The notes under the pieces were generated by a model, which was given only the letters and a program-made list of their open reading frames with translations, had not been told where the DNA came from and searched no databases. Both the position numbers and the translations under genes were made by a program. Of a DNA stretch of 64,000 bases, positions 22,666 through 30,513 are shown in pieces (position 1 is the first letter of the stretch; each line of letters opens with the position of its first letter). The stretch comes from JALSRD01 sp964476595 (GTDB lineage Bacteria > Desulfobacterota > Desulfobacteria > Desulfobacterales > JALSRD01), in NCBI GenBank assembly GCA_964476595.1, contig CAYZCL010000108.1, forward strand, positions 1 through 64,000, in the 5' to 3' direction.

Positions 22666-24409
22666 TCAGCTCCTTGATCTTCTTTCGAATCTCTTCTTTC
22701 TCGGTCTTCTTGTGCTTCAGCGACCGCCGGTAATACTCCAGGGCCTTGTTCCGCTTGCCGACCTTGCGGTAGGCGTCCCCTAGGTGCTCCAGGATGGTGG
22801 GGTCGTCGCTGACCAGCTCGGCGGCCCGGCGCAGGTGGCGGACGGCCTCGTCGTAGCGCCCCATCTTGTAGTACACCCAGCCCAGGCTGTCGGTGATGTA
22901 GCCGTCGTCGGGCTTGTACTTGAGCGCCTGCCGGATGAGTTTCTCGGCCTCCTCCAGGTGGGTCCCCAGATCGGCGTAGGTGTAGCCCAGGTAATTCAGG
23001 GCGCTGGCGTTGCGGGGATTGAGGCGCACGGCGGTCTTCATGGCCTCGATGGACATCTGCTTGCGCCCGGCCTTGTCGTAGACCACGCCCAGCCGAAAAT
23101 AGAGCCGGTCGTTCTTGGGGTCTTTGGCGATGCCCTTCTTGAGCACCTCCTCGGCCTTGTCGTAAGCCTTCATGTCCTCATACAGGGTTCCCAGGTAGAG
23201 ATAGAACTCCGGGTTGTCGGGGTGTCCGGCGATCACCGACTCGAGGTATTTCTCGGCCTCCCGGGGCCGCTTCTGCTTCTGGTACAGGTAGGCCGTGTGC
23301 TGCACGGCACTCTGGTAGAAGCGCGACGTGTCGGTCACCTTGCGGAAGTGCGCCACGGCCTTTGAAAAGCCCCCCGTCTGTTCGTAAAGGAAACCGGCCA
23401 CGTAGTGCAGTTCGGGGCTGTCGGCCCCGCTCGCCAGCATGCCGTTGACGATCACCAGGCCGTCTTTGTAGTTCCCGCCGTCCAGGTAGTTCTGCACCAG
23501 CACCGAAACCACCTTGGGATCTTCCAGGCTGCGCTTGCCCAGATCCCTGAAGAGCGCCGCGGCCTTCTTGCGCTGCCCGATGTGCTGATAGTACAGCCCC
23601 AACCCCATGGCGGCGCGCACGTTCTCGGGGTTGCGCCGCAGGATCTCCTCGTACATGGCGATGATCTTCTTTGATGCGCCGGTGCGCCGGTAGATCTTGA
23701 GCAACTCGAAGCGCGGTTCCTCCAGGTCGGGCTCGATCTCCAGGCTCTTCTTGAAAGCCGCGGCCGCCTTACGCCGATCGCCCTTTTCGACGTAGATCTT
23801 GCCGATGAAAAAATACCCTACGTAAGAGCCGGGAAACTGCCGCACCAGCCGCTGGTAGACCCCCAGCGCTTTGTCGGGCTGCTTGGCCTCGCGGTACAGG
23901 CTGCCCAGGTGCAGGTAGATGTCCTGGCGCTTGGGATCCAGGGAGATCACCTTCTCGTAGGTCTTGAGCGCCTCCTGCAGGTTGCCCGAGTCTTCCTGGA
24001 TGCGGGCGTAGGTGATCAGCGCATTGATGTTTTCAGGGTTTTCGGCCAGGATTTCGCGGGTCAGGGCCAGGGCCCGATCCTTCTTCTGGCGGCTCATCAT
24101 CAGGCGGGCCAGTTCCTCCTTGAGCAGCTGGGATTTGGGGTCCAGCGCCAGCGCCTTTTCCAGGTACTCGGAGGCCTTGACCATGTCACCCAACTTCTTG
24201 TAGTGCCGGGCCTCGGTGTAATAGAAAAACTTGTTCTCCTTGGGCGCGAACACCGGGATGGGCGGAGCCTTGGGGGCCGACGGCGCCTTCCTGGCTTCGG
24301 CTGCCTTCTTGGAAGCCCCGGACACGGCGCCCGGCTTACGGGCGGCGCACCCGGTCGTGCCCGCCACCGCCAGGGCGCAGGCCAGGATCATCAGGGATAC
24401 GGTTCTCAT
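22646..24409 (-). CDS. TPR-rich lipoprotein
   Basis: A 587-residue lipoprotein: lipobox TTGC with lipidated Cys21, then an Ala/Lys/Pro-rich linker and about fourteen tandem TPRs from residue 60 to the C-terminus (for example ASEYLEKALALDPKSQL, EALKTYEKVISLDPK, LGVYQRLVRQFPG). The last repeats end in a Lys-rich tail. Such long TPR lipoproteins act as scaffolds at the periplasmic membrane faces, often in secretion or envelope assembly. The ATG has AGGAAG upstream. It heads the overlapping leftward set (LolB-like, Mut7-C, ATP-grasp, dgt, UPF0280). The partner is unknown. Confidence 0.87.
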   Translation of the reverse strand: MRTVSLMILACALAVAGTTGCAARKPGAVSGASKKAAEARKAPSAPKAPPIPVFAPKENKFFYYTEARHYKKLGDMVKASEYLEKALALDPKSQLLKEELARLMMSRQKKDRALALTREILAENPENINALITYARIQEDSGNLQEALKTYEKVISLDPKRQDIYLHLGSLYREAKQPDKALGVYQRLVRQFPGSYVGYFFIGKIYVEKGDRRKAAAAFKKSLEIEPDLEEPRFELLKIYRRTGASKKIIAMYEEILRRNPENVRAAMGLGLYYQHIGQRKKAAALFRDLGKRSLEDPKVVSVLVQNYLDGGNYKDGLVIVNGMLASGADSPELHYVAGFLYEQTGGFSKAVAHFRKVTDTSRFYQSAVQHTAYLYQKQKRPREAEKYLESVIAGHPDNPEFYLYLGTLYEDMKAYDKAEEVLKKGIAKDPKNDRLYFRLGVVYDKAGRKQMSIEAMKTAVRLNPRNASALNYLGYTYADLGTHLEEAEKLIRQALKYKPDDGYITDSLGWVYYKMGRYDEAVRHLRRAAELVSDDPTILEHLGDAYRKVGKRNKALEYYRRSLKHKKTEKEEIRKKIKELSGKPKS

Positions 24410-24692
24410 GTACGAAAATCTTCCTGTTTCGACCGCCGAACTACGGCGGCCGGCTGTGATCGTTCAGAGGCTGTCATCGGGAAAAAGTTTCGGCCGGGCG
24501 TTGTGCCGCCGTAAGTGCTTTATCGGTTCAACCTCGTCGGAATACAATAAAATTTGTCGCGGCGTTCACGGGCACCGCGGCCCGCGCGGGTTTTCAGGCG
24601 CAGACCGCCGCCGTCCCCGGGGGGATTGCGGCCAGCGGCCCCCGAGGATCCGGAGACGCCCCGCCGGGCGTCCCGCACCGGCCTGCGCGGGG

Positions 24693-25676
24693 CTAATCGG
24701 ACTGCCCCTCCTCGGTGTAGGCCGCGAAATCGGGGATCTCACGCTTGAGGTACTCTTTCATCTTCTTGAGGATGTTCTTCTCGATCTGGCGCACCCGTTC
24801 GCGGGAGATGCCGTAGCGGTCCCCGATCTCCTGGAGCGTGGCGGGGTTCTCGGAGAAGATGCGCATGTCGAAGATCTCCAGTTCCCGGGGGGTCATCTTC
24901 TTGCGGAACTCCGCGATCTTGGAGTGCAGCAGGGCCTCCATCTCCTTTTTGGCCATCTTGTCCTCGGCCGACTCGGCCTCGGTGCTCAGGAAATCGATGC
25001 GCTCGGTGTCCGAATCTTCCTTGAGCGGCGCGTCCAGCGAGACGTCCCAGCCGTCCAGACGCAGGTCCATGTCGATGATCTCGCGCTCGGACACGCCCAG
25101 GCGCTCGGACAGCAGCTTGGGCTTGGGGTCGAACCCCTGGTCGATGAGCAGCTGCTTCTCCTTTTTCAGCTTGAAAAACAGCTTGCGCTGCCCCTGGGTG
25201 GTGCCGATCTTGACCAGTCGCCAGTTGTCCATGATGAACTTCAGGATGTAGGCTTTGATCCAGAAGGAGGCATAATAGGAGAACTTGACGTTCTTGTACG
25301 GGTCGAACTTCTTGACGGCCTGCATCAGGCCGATGTTGCCCTCCTGAATGAGGTCCAGCAGGTTCTGCATCCACACGCGCTGGAACTCCAGGGCGATCTT
25401 GACCACCAGGCGCAGGTTGGAGGTCACCAGCTCGTAGGCCGCCTCGGGGTCGCCGTCCTCCTGCACGCGCATAGCCAGTTCGCGTTCGCGCTCGCGGGTC
25501 AGCAGCGGGTACCTGCTGATCTCGGTCAGGTAGCGCTGAAGCGGGTCGTATTTGACCAGCGCGTGCTCCTGAGCGCCAGCGGCCGCTTTCTTTTCGGCAC
25601 GGGTTGCAGCCGGCTTGGACGCACGTCCGGCCTTGGTGGTCTTTTTCGCCTTTACGTTTTTTTTCTTGCTGCTCAT
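24693..25676 (-). CDS. rpoH: RNA polymerase sigma factor of the sigma-32 (RpoH) family
   Basis: A 327-residue sigma-70-family factor without region 1.1. After a 40-residue Lys/Ala-rich basic head come region 1.2 (DPLQRYLTEISRYPLLT), region 2 (NLRLVVKIALEFQ ... DLIQEGNIGLMQAVKKFDP ... FSYYASFWIKAYI), the RpoH box (GQRKLFFKLKKEK) that separates RpoH from other sigmas, and region 4 with helix-turn-helix TLQEIGDRYGISRERVRQIEKNILKKMKEYL. It probably directs a heat-shock or stress regulon; in this phylum a second RpoH-like paralogue is possible. The ATG is preceded by GGAAAAGAA. A 7-bp GC hairpin (24655-24672) follows the stop but lacks a T-run. Confidence 0.88.
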   Translation of the reverse strand: MSSKKKNVKAKKTTKAGRASKPAATRAEKKAAAGAQEHALVKYDPLQRYLTEISRYPLLTRERERELAMRVQEDGDPEAAYELVTSNLRLVVKIALEFQRVWMQNLLDLIQEGNIGLMQAVKKFDPYKNVKFSYYASFWIKAYILKFIMDNWRLVKIGTTQGQRKLFFKLKKEKQLLIDQGFDPKPKLLSERLGVSEREIIDMDLRLDGWDVSLDAPLKEDSDTERIDFLSTEAESAEDKMAKKEMEALLHSKIAEFRKKMTPRELEIFDMRIFSENPATLQEIGDRYGISRERVRQIEKNILKKMKEYLKREIPDFAAYTEEGQSD

Positions 25677-25850
25677 CGCGGTTCTTTTCCGGGGTGTTGG
25701 CAATCCGTATGCGCTGCGGCTGTAAAACCGGCATCGACGGCCGCGGCGTTCATTCCTATCTCCACTTTCATCCGGCCGGCACGGCGGTCGGACGGGGCTC
25801 TCCGGCGCGGTCACGCGGGCGCTCAGCCCGCTCGGGGCGCCATTTAGAGG

Positions 25851-25879
25851 TGGACTTTCGCACGCTCCTGTGCTAACTG
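25851..25879 (+). promoter_or_regulatory. Possible promoter of tRNA-Arg
   Basis: TGGACT, 17 bp, TAACTG, with the -10 box 16 bp before the mature tRNA. Both boxes are imperfect, so this rests mainly on position and spacing. Confidence 0.3.
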
Positions 25880-25895
25880 ATGGAATCTTGCATGT

Positions 25896-25972
<77 letters not shown>

Positions 25973-26148
25973 GACGGATCCGAAAAGCCGGACGGTGTGT
26001 CTGCAGTCCTCCTCTTTTCCGAGCAGTCAAACTTTTTTCCTGTATAGCCCATAAAGGATACACCGTCAATGCTTAGAAACGACCCACCGGCGGCGCCGGG
26101 CGGCCGGCGCCGCGCTTTCGGCCCCATCCGGGAGGTGCGCAACAGCCC

Positions 26149-26670
26149 ATGGAACTGACAGACGTACTGCCCATCGAAGAGTGGATCGAACTCGAAGACG
26201 ACATCCGGCGGCGATCGGGCCTGATGGCGTCTATCTACGACGTCGACGGCATCCGCATCACCGGCCGCCGGCACTGGCCCAACCGGCTGTGCCCGGCCAT
26301 CAAGGGCACCGACAAGGGGCAGGCCTTCATCTGCGCCGTGGCCCACATGAACCTGGCCATCATCGCCCGCAAGACCCGCGCGCCGGTCATCGAGGAATGC
26401 GACGCCGGCCTGCTCAAGCTGGTGGTGCCGATCTTCGTCGGCGACGAATTCCTGGGGGCCTTCGGCGGCTGCGGGATGGTGCTCGAAGACGGTGAAGTCG
26501 ACAGCTTCATGATCAACAGGACCACCGGCATCCCGGAAGAGGAGATCGAAGCGCTGGCCGCGGACATCCCCGCCATCGGCCGCGAAAAGGTCGAAGCGCT
26601 GGCCGGGTACATCCAGAAACGCCTGGCCGCCGTGACGGACGGCGCCGGCCCCGCCGCACCGGCCGGCTGA
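26149..26670 (+). CDS. Stand-alone PocR-type sensory domain protein
   Basis: A 173-residue cytoplasmic protein consisting of one PocR ligand-binding domain (EEWIELEDDIRRRSGLMASIYDVDG ... KGQAFICAVAHMNLA ... EECDAGLLKLVVPIFVGDEFLGAFGGCG, quoted in parts). Cysteines at CPAIKG, FICAVAH, EECDAG and GGCGM are typical and may sense a small hydrocarbon derivative or metal. It ends in a helix and an Ala/Pro tail with no DNA-binding or kinase output, so it must signal through a partner. GGGAGG precedes the ATG. It lies 266 bp before the SPFH gene, which has its own promoter. Confidence 0.8.
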   Translation: MELTDVLPIEEWIELEDDIRRRSGLMASIYDVDGIRITGRRHWPNRLCPAIKGTDKGQAFICAVAHMNLAIIARKTRAPVIEECDAGLLKLVVPIFVGDEFLGAFGGCGMVLEDGEVDSFMINRTTGIPEEEIEALAADIPAIGREKVEALAGYIQKRLAAVTDGAGPAAPAG

Positions 26671-26816
26671 TCCCCCCCCGGGGGCGGCGATCGGGTGACA
26701 AAAACCGTCAACGGATTGTCAATTCTCGTCGATCTGCGCCGCACCGGCCGCCGCCCGGCGCCCCCGGCGGCCGCGGCGGCCGGGCGGACGGCCCGCATCC
26801 TTCCATTTCCCACCCA

Positions 26817-26833
26817 TTGGCTCATTTCTTGCA
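26817..26833 (+). promoter_or_regulatory. Sigma-54-type promoter for the SPFH gene pair
   Basis: TTGGCTCATTTCTTGCA: the invariant GG (-24) and GC (-12) are exactly 10 nt apart, and TGGC and TTGC halves are intact. Transcription would start near 26845, about 92 nt before the SPFH gene. A small inverted repeat TGACA (26696-26700) / TGTCA (26717-26721) lies about 135 bp upstream of that start, a usual activator position. The rest of the 26671-26936 gap holds no gene I can support. Confidence 0.5.
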
Positions 26834-26936
26834 GGTTTCTCCGTTTCTGGAGGTTCAGCCGGGCTGAGGCCGGCGCCGGACCGGAACCGCCGGCCGCTTC
26901 AGCCGCCGACACACCCGCACGAAAGGAGATCGTTCC

Positions 26937-28094
26937 ATGGGTACGGACAACGTGGTTTTCCTGGAGGTCCTGGAGTGGTTCGACGACACGGGCAAGGAGC
27001 TGGTGCACCGCATCCCCGAGAAGGGCTCCGGTGAGATCAAGTGGGGCGCCCAACTCACGGTGCGTGAGAATCAGGCCGCCGTCTTTTTCTACCAGGGGCG
27101 CGCCCTGGACGCCTTCGCCGCCGGCCGCCACACCCTCAAGACCGCCAATATCCCCATTCTCACCAAGATCCTGAGCGCCCCCTGGGGCATGACCAGCCCA
27201 CTGCGCGCCGAGGTCTACTTCGTCAATCTGAAGGTTTTCACCAACCTGAAGTGGGGCACCCGCGACCCGGTGGCCTTCAAGGACTCGGAACTGGGCCTCA
27301 TCCGTCTGCGGGCTTTCGGTGTGCTCAACCTGCAGGTGGTCCAGCCGGTGTTGTTCATCAACAGCCTGGTGGGCACCCAGGGTAAATACACCACCGAGGA
27401 GATCGAGGAGTACCTCAACCGCGTGGTGGTTTCGCGCTTCAACGACTACATGGGCGAAACCATCGACTCGGTGCTCAACCTGCCGGCCAAGTACGACGAG
27501 CTCTCGGAGGGGCTGGCCGCGCGGCTCAAGGACGATTTCAGCCGCTTCGGGCTGGGGCTGGACCACCTGTACATCAACGCCATCACGCCGCCGCCCGAGG
27601 TCCAGAAAGCCATCGACGACCGCAGCCGCATGGGGGTCTTCCAGGACATGAACAAACTCATGCAGATGAAGGCCGCCATGGCCATGGAAAAGGCCGCCGA
27701 GGGCGAGAGCGGCGCCGGGGCCGGCATGGGTATGGGCACCGGGCTGGGTCTGATGATGCCGGCCATGTTCGCTCAGTTTTTCGGCGGCGCCGGCGCCGCC
27801 GCCGGGAGCGGGGGCGCACCGCCCGAGGCGCCCGCCGGGGACCTCGCCTGCCAGGAGTGTGGCCAGGCGATCACGCCGGACGCCAGATTCTGTCCCTACT
27901 GCGGACACCAGCAGCTGGTCTTCCGGCGCTGCGCCGAGTGCGGCAAGAATTTGCCCCCCACGGCTAAGTTCTGCCCGCGCTGCGGGCATCCCGCCGACCA
28001 GGACAAGGCGCCCTGGACGTGCGCCAAATGCGGCAGCGAGAACCTGCCCGAGGCCCTGTTCTGCAACCAGTGCGGAGAGAAGCACGAGAGCTGA
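26937..28094 (+). CDS. SPFH-domain protein with three C-terminal zinc ribbons (YdjI-like)
   Basis: A 385-residue protein. Residues 1-235 are an SPFH/band-7-like domain of the COG4260 type (once annotated as virion core protein), without an N-terminal membrane anchor: SGEIKWGAQLTVRENQAAVFF, LRAEVYFVNLKVF, QGKYTTEEIEEYLNRVVVSRF. Residues 240-300 are Met- and Gly-rich helix and linker. The tail (about 302-385) carries three CxxC...CxxC zinc ribbons (CQECG/CPYCG, CAECG/CPRCG, CAKCG/CNQCG). In Bacillus the homologue YdjI is linked to a PspA-type membrane stress response. AAGGAG precedes the ATG. It is followed by a second zinc-ribbon protein 54 bp on. Confidence 0.87.
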   Translation: MGTDNVVFLEVLEWFDDTGKELVHRIPEKGSGEIKWGAQLTVRENQAAVFFYQGRALDAFAAGRHTLKTANIPILTKILSAPWGMTSPLRAEVYFVNLKVFTNLKWGTRDPVAFKDSELGLIRLRAFGVLNLQVVQPVLFINSLVGTQGKYTTEEIEEYLNRVVVSRFNDYMGETIDSVLNLPAKYDELSEGLAARLKDDFSRFGLGLDHLYINAITPPPEVQKAIDDRSRMGVFQDMNKLMQMKAAMAMEKAAEGESGAGAGMGMGTGLGLMMPAMFAQFFGGAGAAAGSGGAPPEAPAGDLACQECGQAITPDARFCPYCGHQQLVFRRCAECGKNLPPTAKFCPRCGHPADQDKAPWTCAKCGSENLPEALFCNQCGEKHES

Positions 28095-28148
28095 CGGATG
28101 AAAAGGCCGTGCGCCCCCACGGCCTGAACCCGCCCCGGACGCCTTATT

Positions 28149-29375
28149 GTGAAACTGCTCATCGAACACCAGTGCCCCCAGTGCGGGGCACCCGCCGTAC
28201 TGGAAGAGACCGACCGGCTGTTCAGCTGTGAATTCTGCCGGGTCAAGTCCATCCTGACGCGCGAGGACTACTTCCGCTACCTGCTGCCGGACCGCGCGCC
28301 GCGGGGCCGTGAGCTGATCTACGCCCCCTACTGGCGGCTACGCGGCACCCTGTTCTCCACCACCGCGCAGGGGGTGGTGCACCGCTTCGTGGACGTCAGC
28401 TGCCCGGCCGTGGACCTGCGGGGCCTGCCGGTGTCGCTGGGACTGCGCAGCCAGGCCCTCAAGCTGCGTTTCGTCACGCCCGAATCGGACGGCCGTTTCC
28501 TGTCGCCGCGGCTGGGCCGCAAACGCGTCTCCGAGCAGTTCAAGGAGCAGTACGCCGCCGACCTCCCGGCGCCGCTCTACCACCAGGCGTACGTGGGCGA
28601 CACGCTCAGCATGATCTACGCCCCCTACTACGTCAACGGACGCGTCTACGACGCGGTGCTCGACGAGCCGCTGCCGGCGTCGGCCGTGGACGGCGAGGCC
28701 CTGCAGGCGGCCGAAGGCGACCGGGCCCGCTGGCCGCTGGAATTCATCCCGGCCCTGTGCCCCCGGTGCGGCTGGGACCTCGACGGCCGGCGCGACGCCC
28801 TGGCGCTGTTCTGCAGCAACTGCAGCAGCATGTGGCGCACCGAGGGCACGAAGCTCGAGCCGATGCGTTTCGCCACGCTGCAGTCCGACCTGTCCGACGC
28901 CGTCTACCTGCCCTTCTGGCGCATCCGCGCCGAAATCGAGGGCCTGCAACTGGACACCTATGCCGACCTGGCGCGGCTGGCCAACCTCCCGCAGGTGATC
29001 CGGGCGCAGTGGGCCGAAATGGGGTTCCGTTTCTGGACGCCGGCCTTCAAGCTGATGCCACGGGCCTTCTCGCGACTGTGCACCCATGCCACCCTGGCCC
29101 AGCCGCACACCGATTTCAGGACCCGGCCGCCCGAGGGGCGCGTCCACGCCGTGACCCTACCGGTGGAAGAGGCCGTCGATAGCCTCAAGACGACCCTCTC
29201 GACCTTCATCAAGCCAGCCCGCACGCTGCTGCCCCAGCTGCCCGCCATCCGCATCCGCCCCCGGGCCTTCCTGCTGGTCTACCTGCCCTTCGCCGAAGGC
29301 CCCCACGACCTGATCCAGCCGGATCTCAACTTGACGATCAACCGCAACCAGCTGCGCCAGTCGGCCGCCCTGTGA
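28149..29375 (+). CDS. Unclassified protein with two zinc ribbons, partner of the SPFH protein
   Basis: A 408-residue soluble protein. A zinc ribbon opens it (Cys9, Cys12, Cys27, Cys30) and another sits mid-protein (CPRCGWDL at about 204 and FCSNC at about 223-226). Each ribbon is followed by a similar beta-rich block with aromatic-rich motifs IYAPYWRLRG, IYAPYYVNGRVYD, VYLPFWRIRAEIEG and a final VYLPF; these repeats of [IV]Y-x-P[YF] suggest a duplicated fold. No signal peptide or membrane helix is seen. The start is GTG with a weak ribosome site. It is likely co-transcribed with the SPFH gene. I do not recognise the family; involvement in membrane stress is inferred from context only. Confidence 0.8.
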   Translation: MKLLIEHQCPQCGAPAVLEETDRLFSCEFCRVKSILTREDYFRYLLPDRAPRGRELIYAPYWRLRGTLFSTTAQGVVHRFVDVSCPAVDLRGLPVSLGLRSQALKLRFVTPESDGRFLSPRLGRKRVSEQFKEQYAADLPAPLYHQAYVGDTLSMIYAPYYVNGRVYDAVLDEPLPASAVDGEALQAAEGDRARWPLEFIPALCPRCGWDLDGRRDALALFCSNCSSMWRTEGTKLEPMRFATLQSDLSDAVYLPFWRIRAEIEGLQLDTYADLARLANLPQVIRAQWAEMGFRFWTPAFKLMPRAFSRLCTHATLAQPHTDFRTRPPEGRVHAVTLPVEEAVDSLKTTLSTFIKPARTLLPQLPAIRIRPRAFLLVYLPFAEGPHDLIQPDLNLTINRNQLRQSAAL

Positions 29376-29387
29376 AAGCCGCAGGCG

Positions 29388-29416
29388 TTGACAGTCCGCC
29401 GCGGGGCGGCTAAAAA
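29388..29416 (+). promoter_or_regulatory. Promoter abutting the PfkB-kinase start codon
   Basis: TTGACA, a 17-bp spacer and TAAAAA; the -10 box ends 6 nt before the ATG, so the transcript should start at or next to the start codon. Confidence 0.5.
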
Positions 29417-29422
29417 GAGGGC

Positions 29423-30370
29423 ATGCCTGCAGACACCCCCCACGTGGACGTGCTGTGCGCCGGCCACGCCTGCTTCGACATGTTTTTCTCGCTGGACCAC
29501 CACCCGGCACCCGACGAGAAGGCCGTGGCATCGGCGCTGACGACCTGCGGCGGCGGCCCGGCCGCCAACGCCGCCGTAGGCGTCGCGCGCCTGGGCCTGC
29601 GGGCGGCTTTCGCCGGCTACCTGGGAGACGACCTCTTCGGCCGCCAGTGCCTGGCGGAGTTCCGGCGCGAGGGGGTCGACACCGCCCTGACGGTCACGGG
29701 CGGACACCCCACACCGCTATCGGCCATCCTGGTCAAGCCCGACGGACGCCGCACGGTGGTCAACCACCACGGCGACACGCCGGACCTGGCGCGGCTGCCC
29801 GCCGGCCACCCCCTTCCCTCTGCCCGCGTGCTGCTCATGGACGGCCACCAGCCCGAAATATCCCTGGAACTCGTGGACCGCCTGCCCGGTGCCGTGACGG
29901 TGCTCGACGCCGGCTCACTGCACCGTGGCACGCGGCTGCTCATGGGACGCGTGGACCACGTCGTGGCCTCGCAAAAGTTCGCCCGCCAGTTCGGCGGGTG
30001 CCGGGACGACCGCGCGGCCCTGGAGCGCCTGGCGGCGGCCTGCCGCTCGGCGGTCGTCACGCTGGGGGAGAGGGGACTGATCTGGAAGGGCGAACACACG
30101 GGCAGCGGCCGCCTGGCGGCTTTCGAAGTCACGGCGGTGGACACCACCGGGGCCGGCGACGCGTTTCACGCCGCCTTCTGCGTCGGCATCGCGCGGGCAC
30201 TGCCCTGGCCCGACCTGCTGCGCTTCGCCAGTGCGGTAGGCGCCCTGGCCTGCAGCCAGACCGGCGCCCGCCCCGCCCTGCCGAACCTCGCGCAGGTGGC
30301 CGCTTTTCTCCAGAAAACCGGCCACGACGACGGGCTGGCGGGAAAACTCGCCGCCCTCACACAGGGCTGA
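29423..30370 (+). CDS. PfkB-family sugar kinase
   Basis: A 315-residue ribokinase-type kinase that phosphorylates a sugar or nucleoside with ATP. Signature 1 is CGGGPAANAAVGVARLGL near residue 38-55; signature 2 is DTTGAGDAFHAAF with catalytic base Asp246. The middle part (LMDGHQPEISLELVDRLPGAVTVLDAGSL, shortened) and KFARQFGG fit the sulfofructose/ribokinase-like branches, but the substrate cannot be read. It has its own promoter and is not clearly coupled to the SPFH pair. The following 143 bp gap to the convergent HPr gene shows no terminator I can support. Confidence 0.88.
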   Translation: MPADTPHVDVLCAGHACFDMFFSLDHHPAPDEKAVASALTTCGGGPAANAAVGVARLGLRAAFAGYLGDDLFGRQCLAEFRREGVDTALTVTGGHPTPLSAILVKPDGRRTVVNHHGDTPDLARLPAGHPLPSARVLLMDGHQPEISLELVDRLPGAVTVLDAGSLHRGTRLLMGRVDHVVASQKFARQFGGCRDDRAALERLAAACRSAVVTLGERGLIWKGEHTGSGRLAAFEVTAVDTTGAGDAFHAAFCVGIARALPWPDLLRFASAVGALACSQTGARPALPNLAQVAAFLQKTGHDDGLAGKLAALTQG

Positions 30371-30513
30371 ATCCACGCCTTCAGGACAAAGGGGGTGTTC
30401 TTGCGGGATTTCTCCATACGCCCCCTGCCGGTCTGGATTGGAGAAATTTTCGAAAACCCCCATGCCAACCTGGATGCCATTGACGGCCTGCCGGGGCGGG
30501 GCGGGCCGCCGCG

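Noticed and set aside
24655..24672. Hairpin GACGCCC-GGCG-GGGCGTC after the sigma-32-type gene as terminator
   Set aside because: The stem is short and has no T-run on the minus strand, so termination is not supported.
26235..28169. Open frame of 644 codons on the minus strand
   Set aside because: Covers the PocR and SPFH genes in antisense; no recognisable domain and no ribosome site.
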